Of a DNA stretch of 64,000 nucleotides, positions 17,185-25,739 are shown one piece after another; the first letter of the stretch is position 1; each line of letters begins with the position of its first letter. The position numbers were made by a program, and so were the translations under genes. The stretch is taken from NCBI RefSeq assembly GCF_000147815.2, contig NC_015957.1, positions 9,982,001 to 10,046,000 on the forward strand, given 5' to 3'. The notes below the pieces were generated by a model. The model was not told the DNA's origin. It made no database searches and saw only the letters and a list, made by a program, of their open reading frames with translations. This DNA is from Streptomyces violaceusniger Tu 4113. GTDB lineage: Bacteria > Actinomycetota > Actinomycetes > Streptomycetales > Streptomycetaceae.

Positions 17185-19062
17185 GTGTCGGACGAAGGCC
17201 ACCTGATAGCCGGACGTTACCGCCTGGTCGAGAAGATCGGCCGGGGCGGCATGGGCACGGTGTGGCGCGCGGAGGACGAACTGCTGGGCCGCCAGGTGGC
17301 GGTCAAGCAGCTCTACGTCTCTCCGCACCTCGCCGAGGACGAGCTGACGACGCTGCACGAACGCACCCGCCGCGAGGCGCGCAGCGCGGCCCGCATCACC
17401 CACCCCAATGTGGTCGTGGTCCATGACGTGGTGGACCACTACGGACTGCCGTGCATCGTCATGGAGTACGTGCCCTCCACGACCCTCGCCGACCTGCTGA
17501 AGAACGGCCAACGGGTCGCCCCCGACGAGGCCGCCCGCATCGGCCGCGGCATGATCGCCGCCCTGCGCGCCGCGCATGCGGCCGGGGTGCTGCACCGGGA
17601 CGTCAAGCCCGGCAATGTGCTGCTCGGCCCCGAAGGCCGGGTCGTGCTCACGGACTTCGGCATCGCGATGGCCACCGGCACCTCGACGCTGACCAAGACC
17701 GGCGAGGTCGTCGGCTCCATCGACTACATCGCGCCCGAGCGGGTCAGGGGCCGCAAGCCCGGCCCCGCGTCCGACCTCTGGGCGCTGGGGGCGACGCTCT
17801 ACCAGGCGGTCGAGGGGCGGCCGCCGTTCCGTAAGGCCACGGCGATCGAGACGGGTTACGCGATCGCCGTCGATCCGCTGGACCCGCCCACACAGGCGGG
17901 GGCGCTGGGTCCGCTGATCGAGCACCTGCTGGCGAAGGAGCCGGAACTGCGGCCCTCGGCGGAGGAAACCGAACGGGCGCTGCGGCTGCCCGCGGCGGAG
18001 GCGGAGACGACATCGCTGTCGACGCCGCCGATCGACGCGACCATGAATCTGTCGACGCGACGGGAGCCCGGCGCGGCCACGGGCGGGACCACGAGCACCA
18101 CATCCAACGGCTCGCCGAACCCGCCCACGACATCGACCCCGTATTCACACACGGCCCACACACCGAGCACGCCGCACGCGCCGAGCGCACCGAACGCCCA
18201 GCACACACCGAGCACTCCGTACCCGTCGGACCCACGGCTTCCGCACCACCCCCCGGGCACGGGGAACACCCCGGGCACCGGGAACATGCCGGGCACCGGG
18301 AACATCCCCGGGCAGCAGCACACCCCGCCCACGTCCACGCCGTTCACCGCGTCGACGCCATCCATGACGACACCGACACCGACGCCGGTGCCCCCGCCCG
18401 CTCCCGCCCCGGCGCGCAAGAGCCGTAAGGCGGTGCGGACGGCCGTGGCGGCCTCCCTGGCGGTCGTGACCGTGGCGGGCGGCGTCTATCTGTTCGGCCT
18501 CGACCACGACAACGGCCAGAAGAAGGACGGAGGGCAGTCCTCCGCCACGGACACGCCGTCGTCCGCCGCGAACAAGCCGTACACCCCGCCGTCCGGCTAC
18601 CACATCGTCACCGAGAAGAAGTTCGGCTTCTCCCTCCCCATCCCCGACGGCTGGACACGCCAGGAGCAGTCCGACCCCGACGGCAACACGGTCGACCGCA
18701 CCCAGGAGGTCCGCTACCTCGCCCCCAACGGGCTGGTGGGTCTGCGGATCAACGTCCTGGACTTCGCCTCCGGTGACCAGGTCCAGCACTTCGAGGACCT
18801 CGAGGTCGGGTTCAAGGACAAGAAGGCATACCCGATCTACGAGCGGTTGCGGCTGCAGGAGACGAAGTACCAGGGCTTGCCGGCCGCCATCTGGGAGTTC
18901 AAGTTCCGCGGCGAGGTCCGGATGTACCGCGCGATCGACCTCGGCTTCGGCAAGGAGGGCGAGAAGGAGTACGCGATCTACCTGAGCGGCCCGGACGCGG
19001 ACTGGGGCACCTACCGGCCGATCTTCGACGAGGTCCGGGACGGCTTCCGCATCCTGAGCTGA
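17185..19062 (+). CDS. Transmembrane Ser/Thr protein kinase
   Basis: The 625-residue protein has an N-terminal Hanks-type kinase domain (about 12-275): glycine loop IGRGGMGTVW, VAVKQL lysine, catalytic HRDVKPGNVL with Asp near 139, DFG, and an activation loop with SIDYIAPERV. A Thr/Pro/Gly linker of about 130 residues contains a GTGN-type repeat. One membrane helix follows (415-437, VAASLAVVTVAGGVYLFGL), then an extracytoplasmic domain of ~160 residues that resembles those of the two kinases at 30-34 kb. No PASTA repeats are present. GTG 17185 has GGAGGGGA about seven bases upstream. It is divergent from the LiaF-like gene, which hints at linked envelope signalling. Confidence 0.9.
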   Translation: MSDEGHLIAGRYRLVEKIGRGGMGTVWRAEDELLGRQVAVKQLYVSPHLAEDELTTLHERTRREARSAARITHPNVVVVHDVVDHYGLPCIVMEYVPSTTLADLLKNGQRVAPDEAARIGRGMIAALRAAHAAGVLHRDVKPGNVLLGPEGRVVLTDFGIAMATGTSTLTKTGEVVGSIDYIAPERVRGRKPGPASDLWALGATLYQAVEGRPPFRKATAIETGYAIAVDPLDPPTQAGALGPLIEHLLAKEPELRPSAEETERALRLPAAEAETTSLSTPPIDATMNLSTRREPGAATGGTTSTTSNGSPNPPTTSTPYSHTAHTPSTPHAPSAPNAQHTPSTPYPSDPRLPHHPPGTGNTPGTGNMPGTGNIPGQQHTPPTSTPFTASTPSMTTPTPTPVPPPAPAPARKSRKAVRTAVAASLAVVTVAGGVYLFGLDHDNGQKKDGGQSSATDTPSSAANKPYTPPSGYHIVTEKKFGFSLPIPDGWTRQEQSDPDGNTVDRTQEVRYLAPNGLVGLRINVLDFASGDQVQHFEDLEVGFKDKKAYPIYERLRLQETKYQGLPAAIWEFKFRGEVRMYRAIDLGFGKEGEKEYAIYLSGPDADWGTYRPIFDEVRDGFRILS

Positions 19063-19064
19063 CG

Positions 19065-19087
19065 GGCCGGGGCCCGGGGCCCCGGCC
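19065..19087. terminator. Terminator hairpin between kinase and DoxX genes
   Basis: Ggccggggcc at 19065-19074 pairs with ggccccggcc at 19078-19087 over ten bases with a three-base loop, right after the kinase stop. It faces the converging DoxX gene. Confidence 0.65.
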
Positions 19088-19141
19088 ACGCCCTGCGCGA
19101 AGCGTCACGCGCCCTATAGGTCCTGCGCAAAGCCTCACGTC

Positions 19142-19723
19142 CTACGTGAAGAGCTGCGTGCCCTGCCGGCGCCGGCGCCTGGAGATGACGACGTCCAGGG
19201 AGAGATACGGCGCCCCCGCCAGCACCAGCGGCAGCCACGCCATCAGATAGGCCAGGTCGTTGCCGTAGTAGTAGGGGTCCGACTGCCAGCTGACCGTGAG
19301 CCACAGGCTCAGCGAGATCAGCGCGCCGCCGAAGGCGGCCAGGCGGGAGAGGAGGCCCACCAGGATGCCGAGGCCGACGGCCAGTTCGCCGTAGGCCATG
19401 GCGTAGCCGAAGGCGGTGGGGTCCTTGAGGGCCTGGTCGACCATCCACGGCAGGGCCGAGGTGTCGCGCACCTGACGCATCAGCTCGCCGATCGAGCCGG
19501 TGCCCGAGTCGGACAGGAAGGCCGAGTCGGTGAGTTTGTCGATCCCGGCGTAGACGAAGGTGACGCCGAGGAAGATCCGCAGTGGCAGCAGCGCGTAACG
19601 GGCGGCCGTGGCCCGAACTCCCACGGGCTGCTGCCCGCCTATGCCGTTCACGCTGCTCACCCCGTGCACGCTGCCGCCGCTGCCCGCCGTTCCCGAACCG
19701 GCCATACGATCCGCGTGTCTCAT
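19142..19723 (-). CDS. DoxX family membrane protein
   Basis: The 193-residue protein has a Gly/Ser-rich start, then the DoxX fold of four membrane helices: YALLPLRIFLGVTFVYAGIDKL, the middle pair around GELAVGLGILVGLLSRLAAFGGALISLSLWL, and AYLMAWLPLVLAGAPYLSLD. DoxX proteins are small quinone-oxidoreductase-like or redox-stress membrane proteins. Their exact activity differs among members. Start ATG 19723 has GGGAGAGG upstream; the frame continues to 19777 without a site. Confidence 0.8.
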   Translation of the reverse strand: MRHADRMAGSGTAGSGGSVHGVSSVNGIGGQQPVGVRATAARYALLPLRIFLGVTFVYAGIDKLTDSAFLSDSGTGSIGELMRQVRDTSALPWMVDQALKDPTAFGYAMAYGELAVGLGILVGLLSRLAAFGGALISLSLWLTVSWQSDPYYYGNDLAYLMAWLPLVLAGAPYLSLDVVISRRRRRQGTQLFT

Positions 19724-19800
19724 GCCGCCCGCCTCTCCCGTCGCGCCGCTATTTCGTTGCGCGTTCGACAAAACCATACGGAGCGGCAGGCCGGAACGAC

Positions 19801-21117
19801 TCAGTCCATAACATCGATGGGATAGGGGTTGGTCTCCGCGCCCGAGGCCGTCACAACCTGGACATCCACCCGGCCCGGCTCCACGTCCACCGGGACCGGC
19901 ACCGTGAGCGCGGTGTCCGTCGGGCTGCTGAAGCCTCCGGCGACCGGGACCAGCGGCACATGGACGTGCACCGTGCCGATGCGGACGACCAACTTGGCCA
20001 GCCGGTCCGGGTCCTGGGCGCCGGGCGGGACGAAGCCGCTGCCGCGGATCTCGATGTCGTCACCGGTGCGGATCGGGGCGTCGCGGTCGATGGCGCCCTC
20101 CTCGGGGCGGACCCGTACGACGGACAGCACGGCCGGCCGGCCGCCCTCCGCGTACTTCCCGGTCAGGTACATCACCACCGATACGACCGCCAGCAGCGCC
20201 AGGCCCCACGGCACATCGGGCAGCCGCCACGGCTCGCGGCCCAGGCGGACGGCGGTGAAGGCGAGGGCCGCGGTGTGGACGACGACGTACTGCACATCGG
20301 CGAAGCTGCCGCGGCCCGCGTCGTCGGTCAGCAGATCGGCGGCGCGCGGGCGCACGGCCCGCACCTTCTGCAGGCGCTGCTCCCGCACCCGGGCCGCCAC
20401 CACGAGCCGCGCCAGCACCGCGGTCACACACGTCAACGCGGCGACCGTAAGGAGCCCGGCGGCATGGTCCAGGGCCAGCCCGTCGGTCAGCCGCTGCCGG
20501 TCGCCGGGGTCCACGGCCAGTTCGACGCCGAGCACCAGCACCGCGAAGACCGCGATCAGCAGCCAGGCGGCGGCGACGGCGCGGGAGGTGGAGAGGCGGT
20601 TGTCCTCGCCGACGAGCGGGGCGAGCGGGCCGCCGTCCGCGCGGTGCAGCCGGGCGGTGAGGGTCAGCAGCGCGGCGGTGACCACGGCGGCGGTGAGCCC
20701 GGCCGTCCGGGCGACTGTCCAGCCCGCGCCGATGGCGGTGGCCAACTGGCCGATCAGCAGCACCCCGACCGCGCCCCACACCACGAACACGGTGCGCCGC
20801 CACACCCGGTGCCGCCATGCCGAGGTCTCGGCGCGGCCGCTGTCGGCGACCGAGCGGGCCGCCTGGGACAGCTCGTCCGAGACCCACTGCCGGGACGCCC
20901 CCGCCGAGTGGACGAGAGCCGCTGGAAGGCCCTCTCCGGCCGCGAAACGCTCCCGCAGGGCCACGAACGCGGCCACGGCCCGCCGATGGCCCTCACGGGC
21001 CCCCTGAGAGCATTCACAGCCCGTGTGGCCGTGGGGATGCCCATGGGGGTGCTGTCCTTCTGCCGTCGTGGCGTTCTCCGCCGTCTCCACCGCCACGCGG
21101 GTCGCTCCGTCGTTCAC
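19801..21117 (-). CDS. Polytopic membrane protein with C-terminal IPT/TIG-like domain
   Basis: The 438-residue protein has a soluble N-terminus with a His/Cys cluster (HPHGHPHGHTGCECS, residues 23-37), then about six membrane helices between roughly 105 and 310. The C-terminal ~120 residues look like an IPT/TIG immunoglobulin-like fold (DDIEIRGSGFVPPG, then VPVPVDVEPGRVDVQVVTASG). I do not recognise a named family. The His/Cys cluster could bind metal. Translation starts at GTG 21117 with a weak GGAACGA upstream, so the start is provisional. It converges on nothing obvious and precedes the DoxX gene on the same strand with a short gap. Confidence 0.65.
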   Translation of the reverse strand: MNDGATRVAVETAENATTAEGQHPHGHPHGHTGCECSQGAREGHRRAVAAFVALRERFAAGEGLPAALVHSAGASRQWVSDELSQAARSVADSGRAETSAWRHRVWRRTVFVVWGAVGVLLIGQLATAIGAGWTVARTAGLTAAVVTAALLTLTARLHRADGGPLAPLVGEDNRLSTSRAVAAAWLLIAVFAVLVLGVELAVDPGDRQRLTDGLALDHAAGLLTVAALTCVTAVLARLVVAARVREQRLQKVRAVRPRAADLLTDDAGRGSFADVQYVVVHTAALAFTAVRLGREPWRLPDVPWGLALLAVVSVVMYLTGKYAEGGRPAVLSVVRVRPEEGAIDRDAPIRTGDDIEIRGSGFVPPGAQDPDRLAKLVVRIGTVHVHVPLVPVAGGFSSPTDTALTVPVPVDVEPGRVDVQVVTASGAETNPYPIDVMD

Positions 21118-21201
21118 TCGTTCCGTACGGGACCGCGGGTTCGCGCGGCACCGCTCAACTGACAGCTATTGAGAGGGGATTGTGCCGCACCGCGGAGGGT
21201 G

Positions 21202-21999
21202 TCAGCTCAGCAGGTCCGGCTCATCGCGGGTGATCTGCAGATACAGGGGTTGATAGTTGATCCAGGCCACAAGATCGTTTCCTAGCTGCTCGCGCGTCCG
21301 CATCGCGTCGCCGTAGTCGATGGGCACCGGCTTGCCCGACGCCTTCGCGGTGAGCTGCACCTGGGCGGCCCGCTCCATCGTGATGAACCACCACGCGGCC
21401 GCGTCGACCGAGTCCCCGACCGTCAGCAGACCGCGATTGCGCAGGATGAGGGCCTTGTACCCGCCGAGCGCGGCGGCGATCGCGCGCCCCTCGTCCTCGT
21501 CCACGACGACGCCCGTGGTGCCCCCGTAGACCGCGTGGTCCTCGAAGAACGCGCAGACCTCCTGGGTGATCGGCTCCAGCGGCTCGCCGAGCGCGGCCAG
21601 CGCGCGGCCGTGCACGGAGCGGCTGTGCGCGACGGCCACGACGTCCGGCCGCGCCTGATGCACGGAAGAGTGAACGACAAAGGCCGCCTGGTTGACGTGG
21701 GAGCGCCCCTCCACCACCTGGCCCGCCTGATTGACGAGGAGCAGATCGCTCCCGGTGATATGGCCGAAGGGCATGCCGAAAGGGTTCACCCAGTAGCAGT
21801 CGGTGAATTCCGGGTCCCGCACGGTGATGTGCCCCGCGACCCCCTCCTCGTACCCGAACCGCCCGAACAGGCGCAGCGCCGCCGCCAGCCGCTCCTTGCG
21901 ATAGCGGCGCTCGTCATGGGGCGAGGCGTGCTGCGGGGGCATGGTGAACCGCAGCTTGTCGGTCGGTATCGGGGTGGGGGTCTGCGGCTGGTCCGTCAT
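21202..21999 (-). CDS. Class II aldolase/adducin family protein
   Basis: The 265-residue protein has the class II aldolase/adducin fold. Visible features are GHITVRDPEFTDCYWVNPFG near residue 55, AHSRSVHGRALAALG with candidate zinc-ligand histidines, and LRNRGLLTVGDSVDAA near the end, typical of the family. Members cleave or epimerise sugar phosphates (fuculose, ribulose) or act on other hydroxy-keto acids. This subgroup is usually of unknown substrate. The start at 21999 has GAGGAGCGG upstream. Confidence 0.8.
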   Translation of the reverse strand: MTDQPQTPTPIPTDKLRFTMPPQHASPHDERRYRKERLAAALRLFGRFGYEEGVAGHITVRDPEFTDCYWVNPFGMPFGHITGSDLLLVNQAGQVVEGRSHVNQAAFVVHSSVHQARPDVVAVAHSRSVHGRALAALGEPLEPITQEVCAFFEDHAVYGGTTGVVVDEDEGRAIAAALGGYKALILRNRGLLTVGDSVDAAAWWFITMERAAQVQLTAKASGKPVPIDYGDAMRTREQLGNDLVAWINYQPLYLQITRDEPDLLS

Positions 22000-22064
22000 C
22001 GGCAGCTCCGCTCCTCGGGGGTGCTGAAGCGGAAGCTACCTCTGGGTATCGCAGGAGGCCAGAG

Positions 22065-22667
22065 TCAGGGCCTACGGCGATTGATCGCGGTGAGGTCGAT
22101 CTCGATGGGGAACGGAACGGTCAGGGTGAGCTTGTCGTGGTATACGCCGGCGGGTTGGTACGCCTTAACAGCGGGATCGAGCTCATAGACGTAGACCACG
22201 GGGAGGCCGCAGTCGTCCTCCACCCGCCAGAAATGCGGCACGCCCGCACCGGCGTACTTGCGTGGCTTGACCTCACGGTCACGCGCCTTGGAGTCCAGCG
22301 ACACCACTTCGATGGCCAGCACGAGATCCTCCACCCTGTAACAGGTGTGGCGGGGCCCGGCATCCGCACCGGCCCGAAGGACCAAGACATCGGGTTCCAG
22401 GCGGTTGATGTCGTCCAGCTTGACTGTCATCTCCCGCATGACGTCCAACGCGTCCGGTGCCTGGTCCAGCAGGGCGAACTCGAATAGCCGCATGGCACGT
22501 GCGTGGAATGCGGTCTGCGGACTCACGAGGACGAGACTCCCGTCGATCAGCTCCGTGTGCGGAGGAAGATTCGGAAGCCGGTCGAGGTCGTCCGCCGTCC
22601 AGCCGCCCTGCGGCGGGCGGGCCCACTCGTACTGCTCGTCCAGCCCGTACTCGCGTGCGGCGCTCAT
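22065..22667 (-). CDS. Uma2 family (DUF820) restriction-endonuclease-like protein
   Basis: The 200-residue protein matches the Uma2 pattern. It opens with WTADDLDRLPNLPPHTELIDGSLVL, then has the PD-(D/E)xK nuclease-fold signature: EPDVLVL supplies the Asp, and LAIEVVSLDSKARDREVKPRKYAGAGVPHFW supplies the E-x-(S) core and Lys. Streptomycetes carry many copies and no cellular role is established. Start ATG 22667 has GGGAG five bases upstream. It stands alone between guaA and the aldolase gene. Confidence 0.85.
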   Translation of the reverse strand: MSAAREYGLDEQYEWARPPQGGWTADDLDRLPNLPPHTELIDGSLVLVSPQTAFHARAMRLFEFALLDQAPDALDVMREMTVKLDDINRLEPDVLVLRAGADAGPRHTCYRVEDLVLAIEVVSLDSKARDREVKPRKYAGAGVPHFWRVEDDCGLPVVYVYELDPAVKAYQPAGVYHDKLTLTVPFPIEIDLTAINRRRP

Positions 22668-22806
22668 GATTGCTCCCATGGGACGGAGTCTCGCCTCTGC
22701 GGTCAGAGTACCCAGCCCGAACGCCGACGCCGCCACTCAAACGAATGAGCGACGGCGACGGCGTTTGACGATCAGATGACCATCCGACCCGGAAGGAGCG
22801 TGGCGG

Positions 22807-24393
22807 TCACTCCCACTCGATGGTGCCGGGCGGCTTGCTGGTGATGTCCAGCACCACCCGGTTGACCTGGTCGACCTCATTCGTGATGCGGGTGGAGATC
22901 CGCGACAGCACGTCGTACGGCAGCCGCGACCAGTCCGCCGTCATCGCGTCCTCCGAGGAGACCGGGCGCAGCACGATCGGGTGACCGTAGGTGCGGCCGT
23001 CGCCCTGGACGCCGACCGAGCGGACGTCGGCGAGCAGGACCACCGGGCACTGCCAGATGTCGCGGTCCAGACCAGCGGCGGTCAGCTCCTCGCGGGCGAT
23101 GGCGTCGGCCTCGCGCAGCAGGTCCAGGCGCTCCTTGTTGACCTCGCCGACGATGCGGATGCCCAGGCCCGGGCCCGGGAAGGGCTGGCGGTGGACGATC
23201 TCGTCCGGGAGGCCGAGCTCCTGGCCGACCATCCGCACCTCGTCCTTGAACAGCCGGCGCAGCGGCTCGACGAGCTGGAACTCGATGTCGTCGGGCAGTC
23301 CGCCCACATTGTGGTGGGACTTGATGTTGGCGGTGCCGGAGCCGCCGCCGGACTCCACGACGTCGGGGTAGAGCGTGCCCTGGACCAGGAACTCCACGTC
23401 CTCCCCGGCCGCGCCCGCCTCGGCCACCAGCTCGGCCTGGGCCTGCTCGAAGACCCGGATGAACTCCCGGCCGATGATCTTCCGCTTCTCCTCGGGGTCG
23501 GACACCCCGGCGAGCGCGGACAGGAACCGCTCCTCGGCCTCGACGACCTTGAGCTGCACCCCGGTGGCCGCCACGAAGTCCTTCTCGACCTGCTCGGACT
23601 CGCCCTTGCGCATCAGGCCGTGGTCCACGTACACGCAGGTCAGCTGGTCGCCGATGGCCTTCTGGACGAGGGCGGCGGCCACCGCGGAGTCCACTCCGCC
23701 GGACAATCCGCAGATCGCGCGCTTGGTGCCGACCTGCTCACGGATCGCGGCCACGGACTCCTCGACGACGTTGGTGGTCGTCCAGGTGGGCTCCAGACCG
23801 GCGCCCCGGTAGAGGAAGTGCTCCAGCACCTGCTGGCCGTGGGTGGAGTGCATCACCTCGGGGTGGTGCTGTACGCCGTACAGCCTGCGCTCATCGCATT
23901 CGAAGGCCGCGACCGGGACCACATCGGTGGACGCGGTGACGGTGAAGCCCTCGGGGGCCTGGGAGCAGGCGTCGCCGTGCGACATCCACACCTGCTGGTC
24001 CTCGGGGGTGCCCGCGAAGAGCGTCGAGCCCTGCTTGGTGACGGTGAGCGCCGTACGGCCGTACTCCCGCGCCCCGGTGTTGTCCACGGTGCCGCCGAGG
24101 GCCCTGGCCATGAGCTGGAAGCCGTAGCACATGCCGAAGACCGGGACGCCCGCCCCGAAGATCGCGGCATCGAGCGAGGGCGCGCCCTCGGCGTAGACCG
24201 ACGAGGGGCCGCCGGAGAGGATGATCGCCTTGGGGTTCTTGGCGAGCATCTCGGCCACCGGCATGGTGGACGGAACGATCTCGCTGTAGACCCGGGCCTC
24301 ACGGACCCTGCGGGCGATGAGCTGGGCGTACTGCGCGCCGAAGTCGACGACCAGGACGGTGTCGGGGGCGGCAGCAGGGGACGCTGATGGCAC
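22807..24393 (-). CDS. guaA: GMP synthase (glutamine-hydrolysing)
   Basis: The 528-residue bifunctional enzyme makes GMP from XMP, ATP and glutamine. The glutamine amidotransferase half holds [19 protein letters not shown], the nucleophilic cysteine in GMCYGFQ and the histidine in GVQHHPEV. The ATP pyrophosphatase half starts with the P-loop SGGVDSAV. The C-terminal dimerisation domain ends in KPPGTIEWE, as in other GuaA proteins. I chose GTG 24393 ([11 protein letters not shown]...), with GGAAGG eight bases upstream; the frame upstream to 24504 is probably leader. It is divergent from the chorismate mutase unit. Confidence 0.96.
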   Translation of the reverse strand: MPSASPAAAPDTVLVVDFGAQYAQLIARRVREARVYSEIVPSTMPVAEMLAKNPKAIILSGGPSSVYAEGAPSLDAAIFGAGVPVFGMCYGFQLMARALGGTVDNTGAREYGRTALTVTKQGSTLFAGTPEDQQVWMSHGDACSQAPEGFTVTASTDVVPVAAFECDERRLYGVQHHPEVMHSTHGQQVLEHFLYRGAGLEPTWTTTNVVEESVAAIREQVGTKRAICGLSGGVDSAVAAALVQKAIGDQLTCVYVDHGLMRKGESEQVEKDFVAATGVQLKVVEAEERFLSALAGVSDPEEKRKIIGREFIRVFEQAQAELVAEAGAAGEDVEFLVQGTLYPDVVESGGGSGTANIKSHHNVGGLPDDIEFQLVEPLRRLFKDEVRMVGQELGLPDEIVHRQPFPGPGLGIRIVGEVNKERLDLLREADAIAREELTAAGLDRDIWQCPVVLLADVRSVGVQGDGRTYGHPIVLRPVSSEDAMTADWSRLPYDVLSRISTRITNEVDQVNRVVLDITSKPPGTIEWE

Positions 24394-24453
24394 TTCGGCG
24401 GCCTTCCGGCGGTGGTGGCGTGCGGTGGAACCGTCTGCGGCGGTACCGCAGGT

Positions 24454-24483
24454 TTGGACTTTCGATTCTAACGGGCTCATAAT
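24454..24483 (+). promoter_or_regulatory. Candidate promoter giving a leaderless transcript
   Basis: TTGGAC at 24454-24459 and CATAAT at 24478-24483 are separated by 18 bases. Transcription would start about seven bases after the -10 element, at or next to the ATG at 24491, so the mRNA would be leaderless. No Shine-Dalgarno precedes that ATG, which fits. Confidence 0.5.
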
Positions 24484-24490
24484 CGACGCC

Positions 24491-24562
24491 ATGTCCACGC
24501 ACATGACCTTCGTCTTTACCTATGGCACCGGCCCGTCCGGCTGCCATGGTCGTGCTGCGTAA
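24491..24562 (+). CDS. Putative Phe/Tyr leader peptide of the chorismate mutase unit
   Basis: The 23-codon ORF encodes [20 protein letters not shown] plus RAA. Codons 7, 9 and 11 are TTC, TTT and TAT; TTT and TAT are rare in this genome's very GC-rich codon use. It begins at the expected start point of a promoter, ends 21 bases before a 12-bp terminator hairpin, and is followed by a chorismate mutase gene, whose pathway makes Phe and Tyr. This is the arrangement of a ribosome-mediated attenuator such as pheL-pheA. Translation is inferred from position only. Confidence 0.45.
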   Translation: MSTHMTFVFTYGTGPSGCHGRAA

Positions 24563-24583
24563 ACACTGACAGCGACTTCCCAG

Positions 24584-24613
24584 GCGCCCCGGGCCGGCAA
24601 AGGCCCGGGGCGC
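24584..24613 (+). terminator. Strong hairpin terminator/attenuator before the chorismate mutase gene
   Basis: Gcgccccgggcc (24584-24595) pairs perfectly with ggcccggggcgc (24602-24613) around ggcaaa, followed by tctgtctttcct. It lies between the leader ORF and the chorismate mutase start at 24680. The bases cgggccgg (24590-24597) in its 5' arm and loop are exactly complementary to ccggcccg (24528-24535) in the leader ORF, giving a possible competing antiterminator. Confidence 0.75.
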
Positions 24614-24679
24614 TCTGTCTTTCCTCCGGGCCGTTGCCGGGCTCCAGGGCTCCGCGACCACGGACCAGGAGATACGGAC

Positions 24680-24982
24680 ATGAGCAGCAGCAGTACGGCG
24701 ACGGAGAGCACGGAGACCGCGGCCACGGAGAGGACGGGGGCCGCCGATGTGATCGGCAGCGCGCGGGAGCGGATCGACGCCCTCGACGGGCAGATCCTCG
24801 ATCTCGTCCGGGAGCGGATGGCCGTCTCGGCCGCCATCCAGGAGGCGCGGATCGCGTCGGGCGGGCGGCGGGTACAGCTCTCCCGCGAGATGGAGATCCT
24901 CGACCGCTACCGGCAGCGGCTGGGCAAGCCCGGTACGACGCTCGCCATGACGCTGCTGGAGCTGTGCCGGGGCCGGGTCTGA
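24680..24982 (+). CDS. Chorismate mutase (AroQ type)
   Basis: The 100-residue protein is a monofunctional AroQ-class chorismate mutase, which converts chorismate to prephenate for Phe and Tyr synthesis. After a Ser/Thr/Ala-rich start of ~25 residues comes helix 1, ARERIDALDGQILDLVRERM, with the conserved arginines, Asp and Lys/Arg positions, then VSAAIQEAR. Helices 2 and 3 follow with EMEILDRYRQRLG and LLELCRGRV. There is no signal peptide, so it is the cytoplasmic type. GGAG lies about ten bases before the ATG. The upstream region contains a candidate Phe/Tyr leader peptide and terminator. Confidence 0.85.
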   Translation: MSSSSTATESTETAATERTGAADVIGSARERIDALDGQILDLVRERMAVSAAIQEARIASGGRRVQLSREMEILDRYRQRLGKPGTTLAMTLLELCRGRV

Positions 24983-25056
24983 CACCGCTGCCTCTCGGCC
25001 GGGCGGCCCAGCGGCCGGCCTCCCCACCGAACGAAGGGGCCCCTCGAACAAGCGAA

Positions 25057-25099
25057 GGGCCCCGGGGGCGCCCGAACGGGGCGGGCGCCTCCGGGGCCC
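25057..25099. terminator. 18-bp terminator hairpin after the chorismate mutase gene
   Basis: Gggccccgggggcgcccg (25057-25074) pairs with cgggcgcctccggggccc (25082-25099) with one G-U position and a seven-base loop. It lies 75 bases after the stop codon. Confidence 0.75.
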
Positions 25100-25739
25100 T
25101 AGGCGGTCAGCACCGGCTCAGGGCAGCGCCGGTGCTGAGAGGCGGCGCCGGGGGGTTGCGCCGCTGGCTTCTGGGGCCGTATGTCAGGGGTGTCTGAAAC
25201 GGCGTACGCCCGCGTGGTCGGACCAATGTCGGGGTGTGACCGGGGGCGTTCTCCCTCTCAGCATCGTGGTGGATGCGGAGCGCCGGGCGCAACCGTTTCG
25301 ACCGGATACGGTCGGCCCCAGGCGTCCCCGGGACCGACCGTTCTTGAGGTGATGACCGGGCTGCTGTCCCCTGCCGACCGGTCACCTCGCCGATGCGAGG
25401 TCCCACGACGCGCCGCCTGAATCACCACAGGGGCCGCGTCTCATCGCTTCGGCGGATCTGAGCCACGCGTGGATTTTTCCGGGCCGCTCCTGGCTGGCGC
25501 GGCACCGGGCACAACGAGCCCCCGCACGGGCCGGTCACCCGCCGTACGGGTGATGACGTGCGGGGCCGAGTTCCCGTGGCAGATTCTGTGACCATTCTGT
25601 GAGCAACTGTGAAGGCAACCTTTCGGCCATCGGCCTGGTCATGTACGTGCAAAGCACGGCCATCCCGCGCCCCACCGCGACGGCCCTCCACATGCGTATC
25701 GCCCCCCAGGGGATACATACGGACCCGGAAGAGGTCTTC
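25100..25739. other. 640-bp intergenic region with hairpins and CTGTGA direct repeats
   Basis: No gene is supported. At 25108-25117 and 25128-25137 cagcaccggc and gccggtgctg form a 10-bp hairpin. Gcggcgc (about 25142-25148) and gcgccgc (about 25158-25164) form a second one right behind it. Close to the next gene, CTGTGA occurs at 25586, 25597 and 25607, that is with 11- and 10-base spacing, about 130 bases before the LAETG protein start. These repeats may be a regulator binding site for that gene. Confidence 0.5.

Noticed and set aside
22981..24387. Plus-strand frame antisense to guaA
   Set aside because: It is the complementary-strand shadow of guaA.
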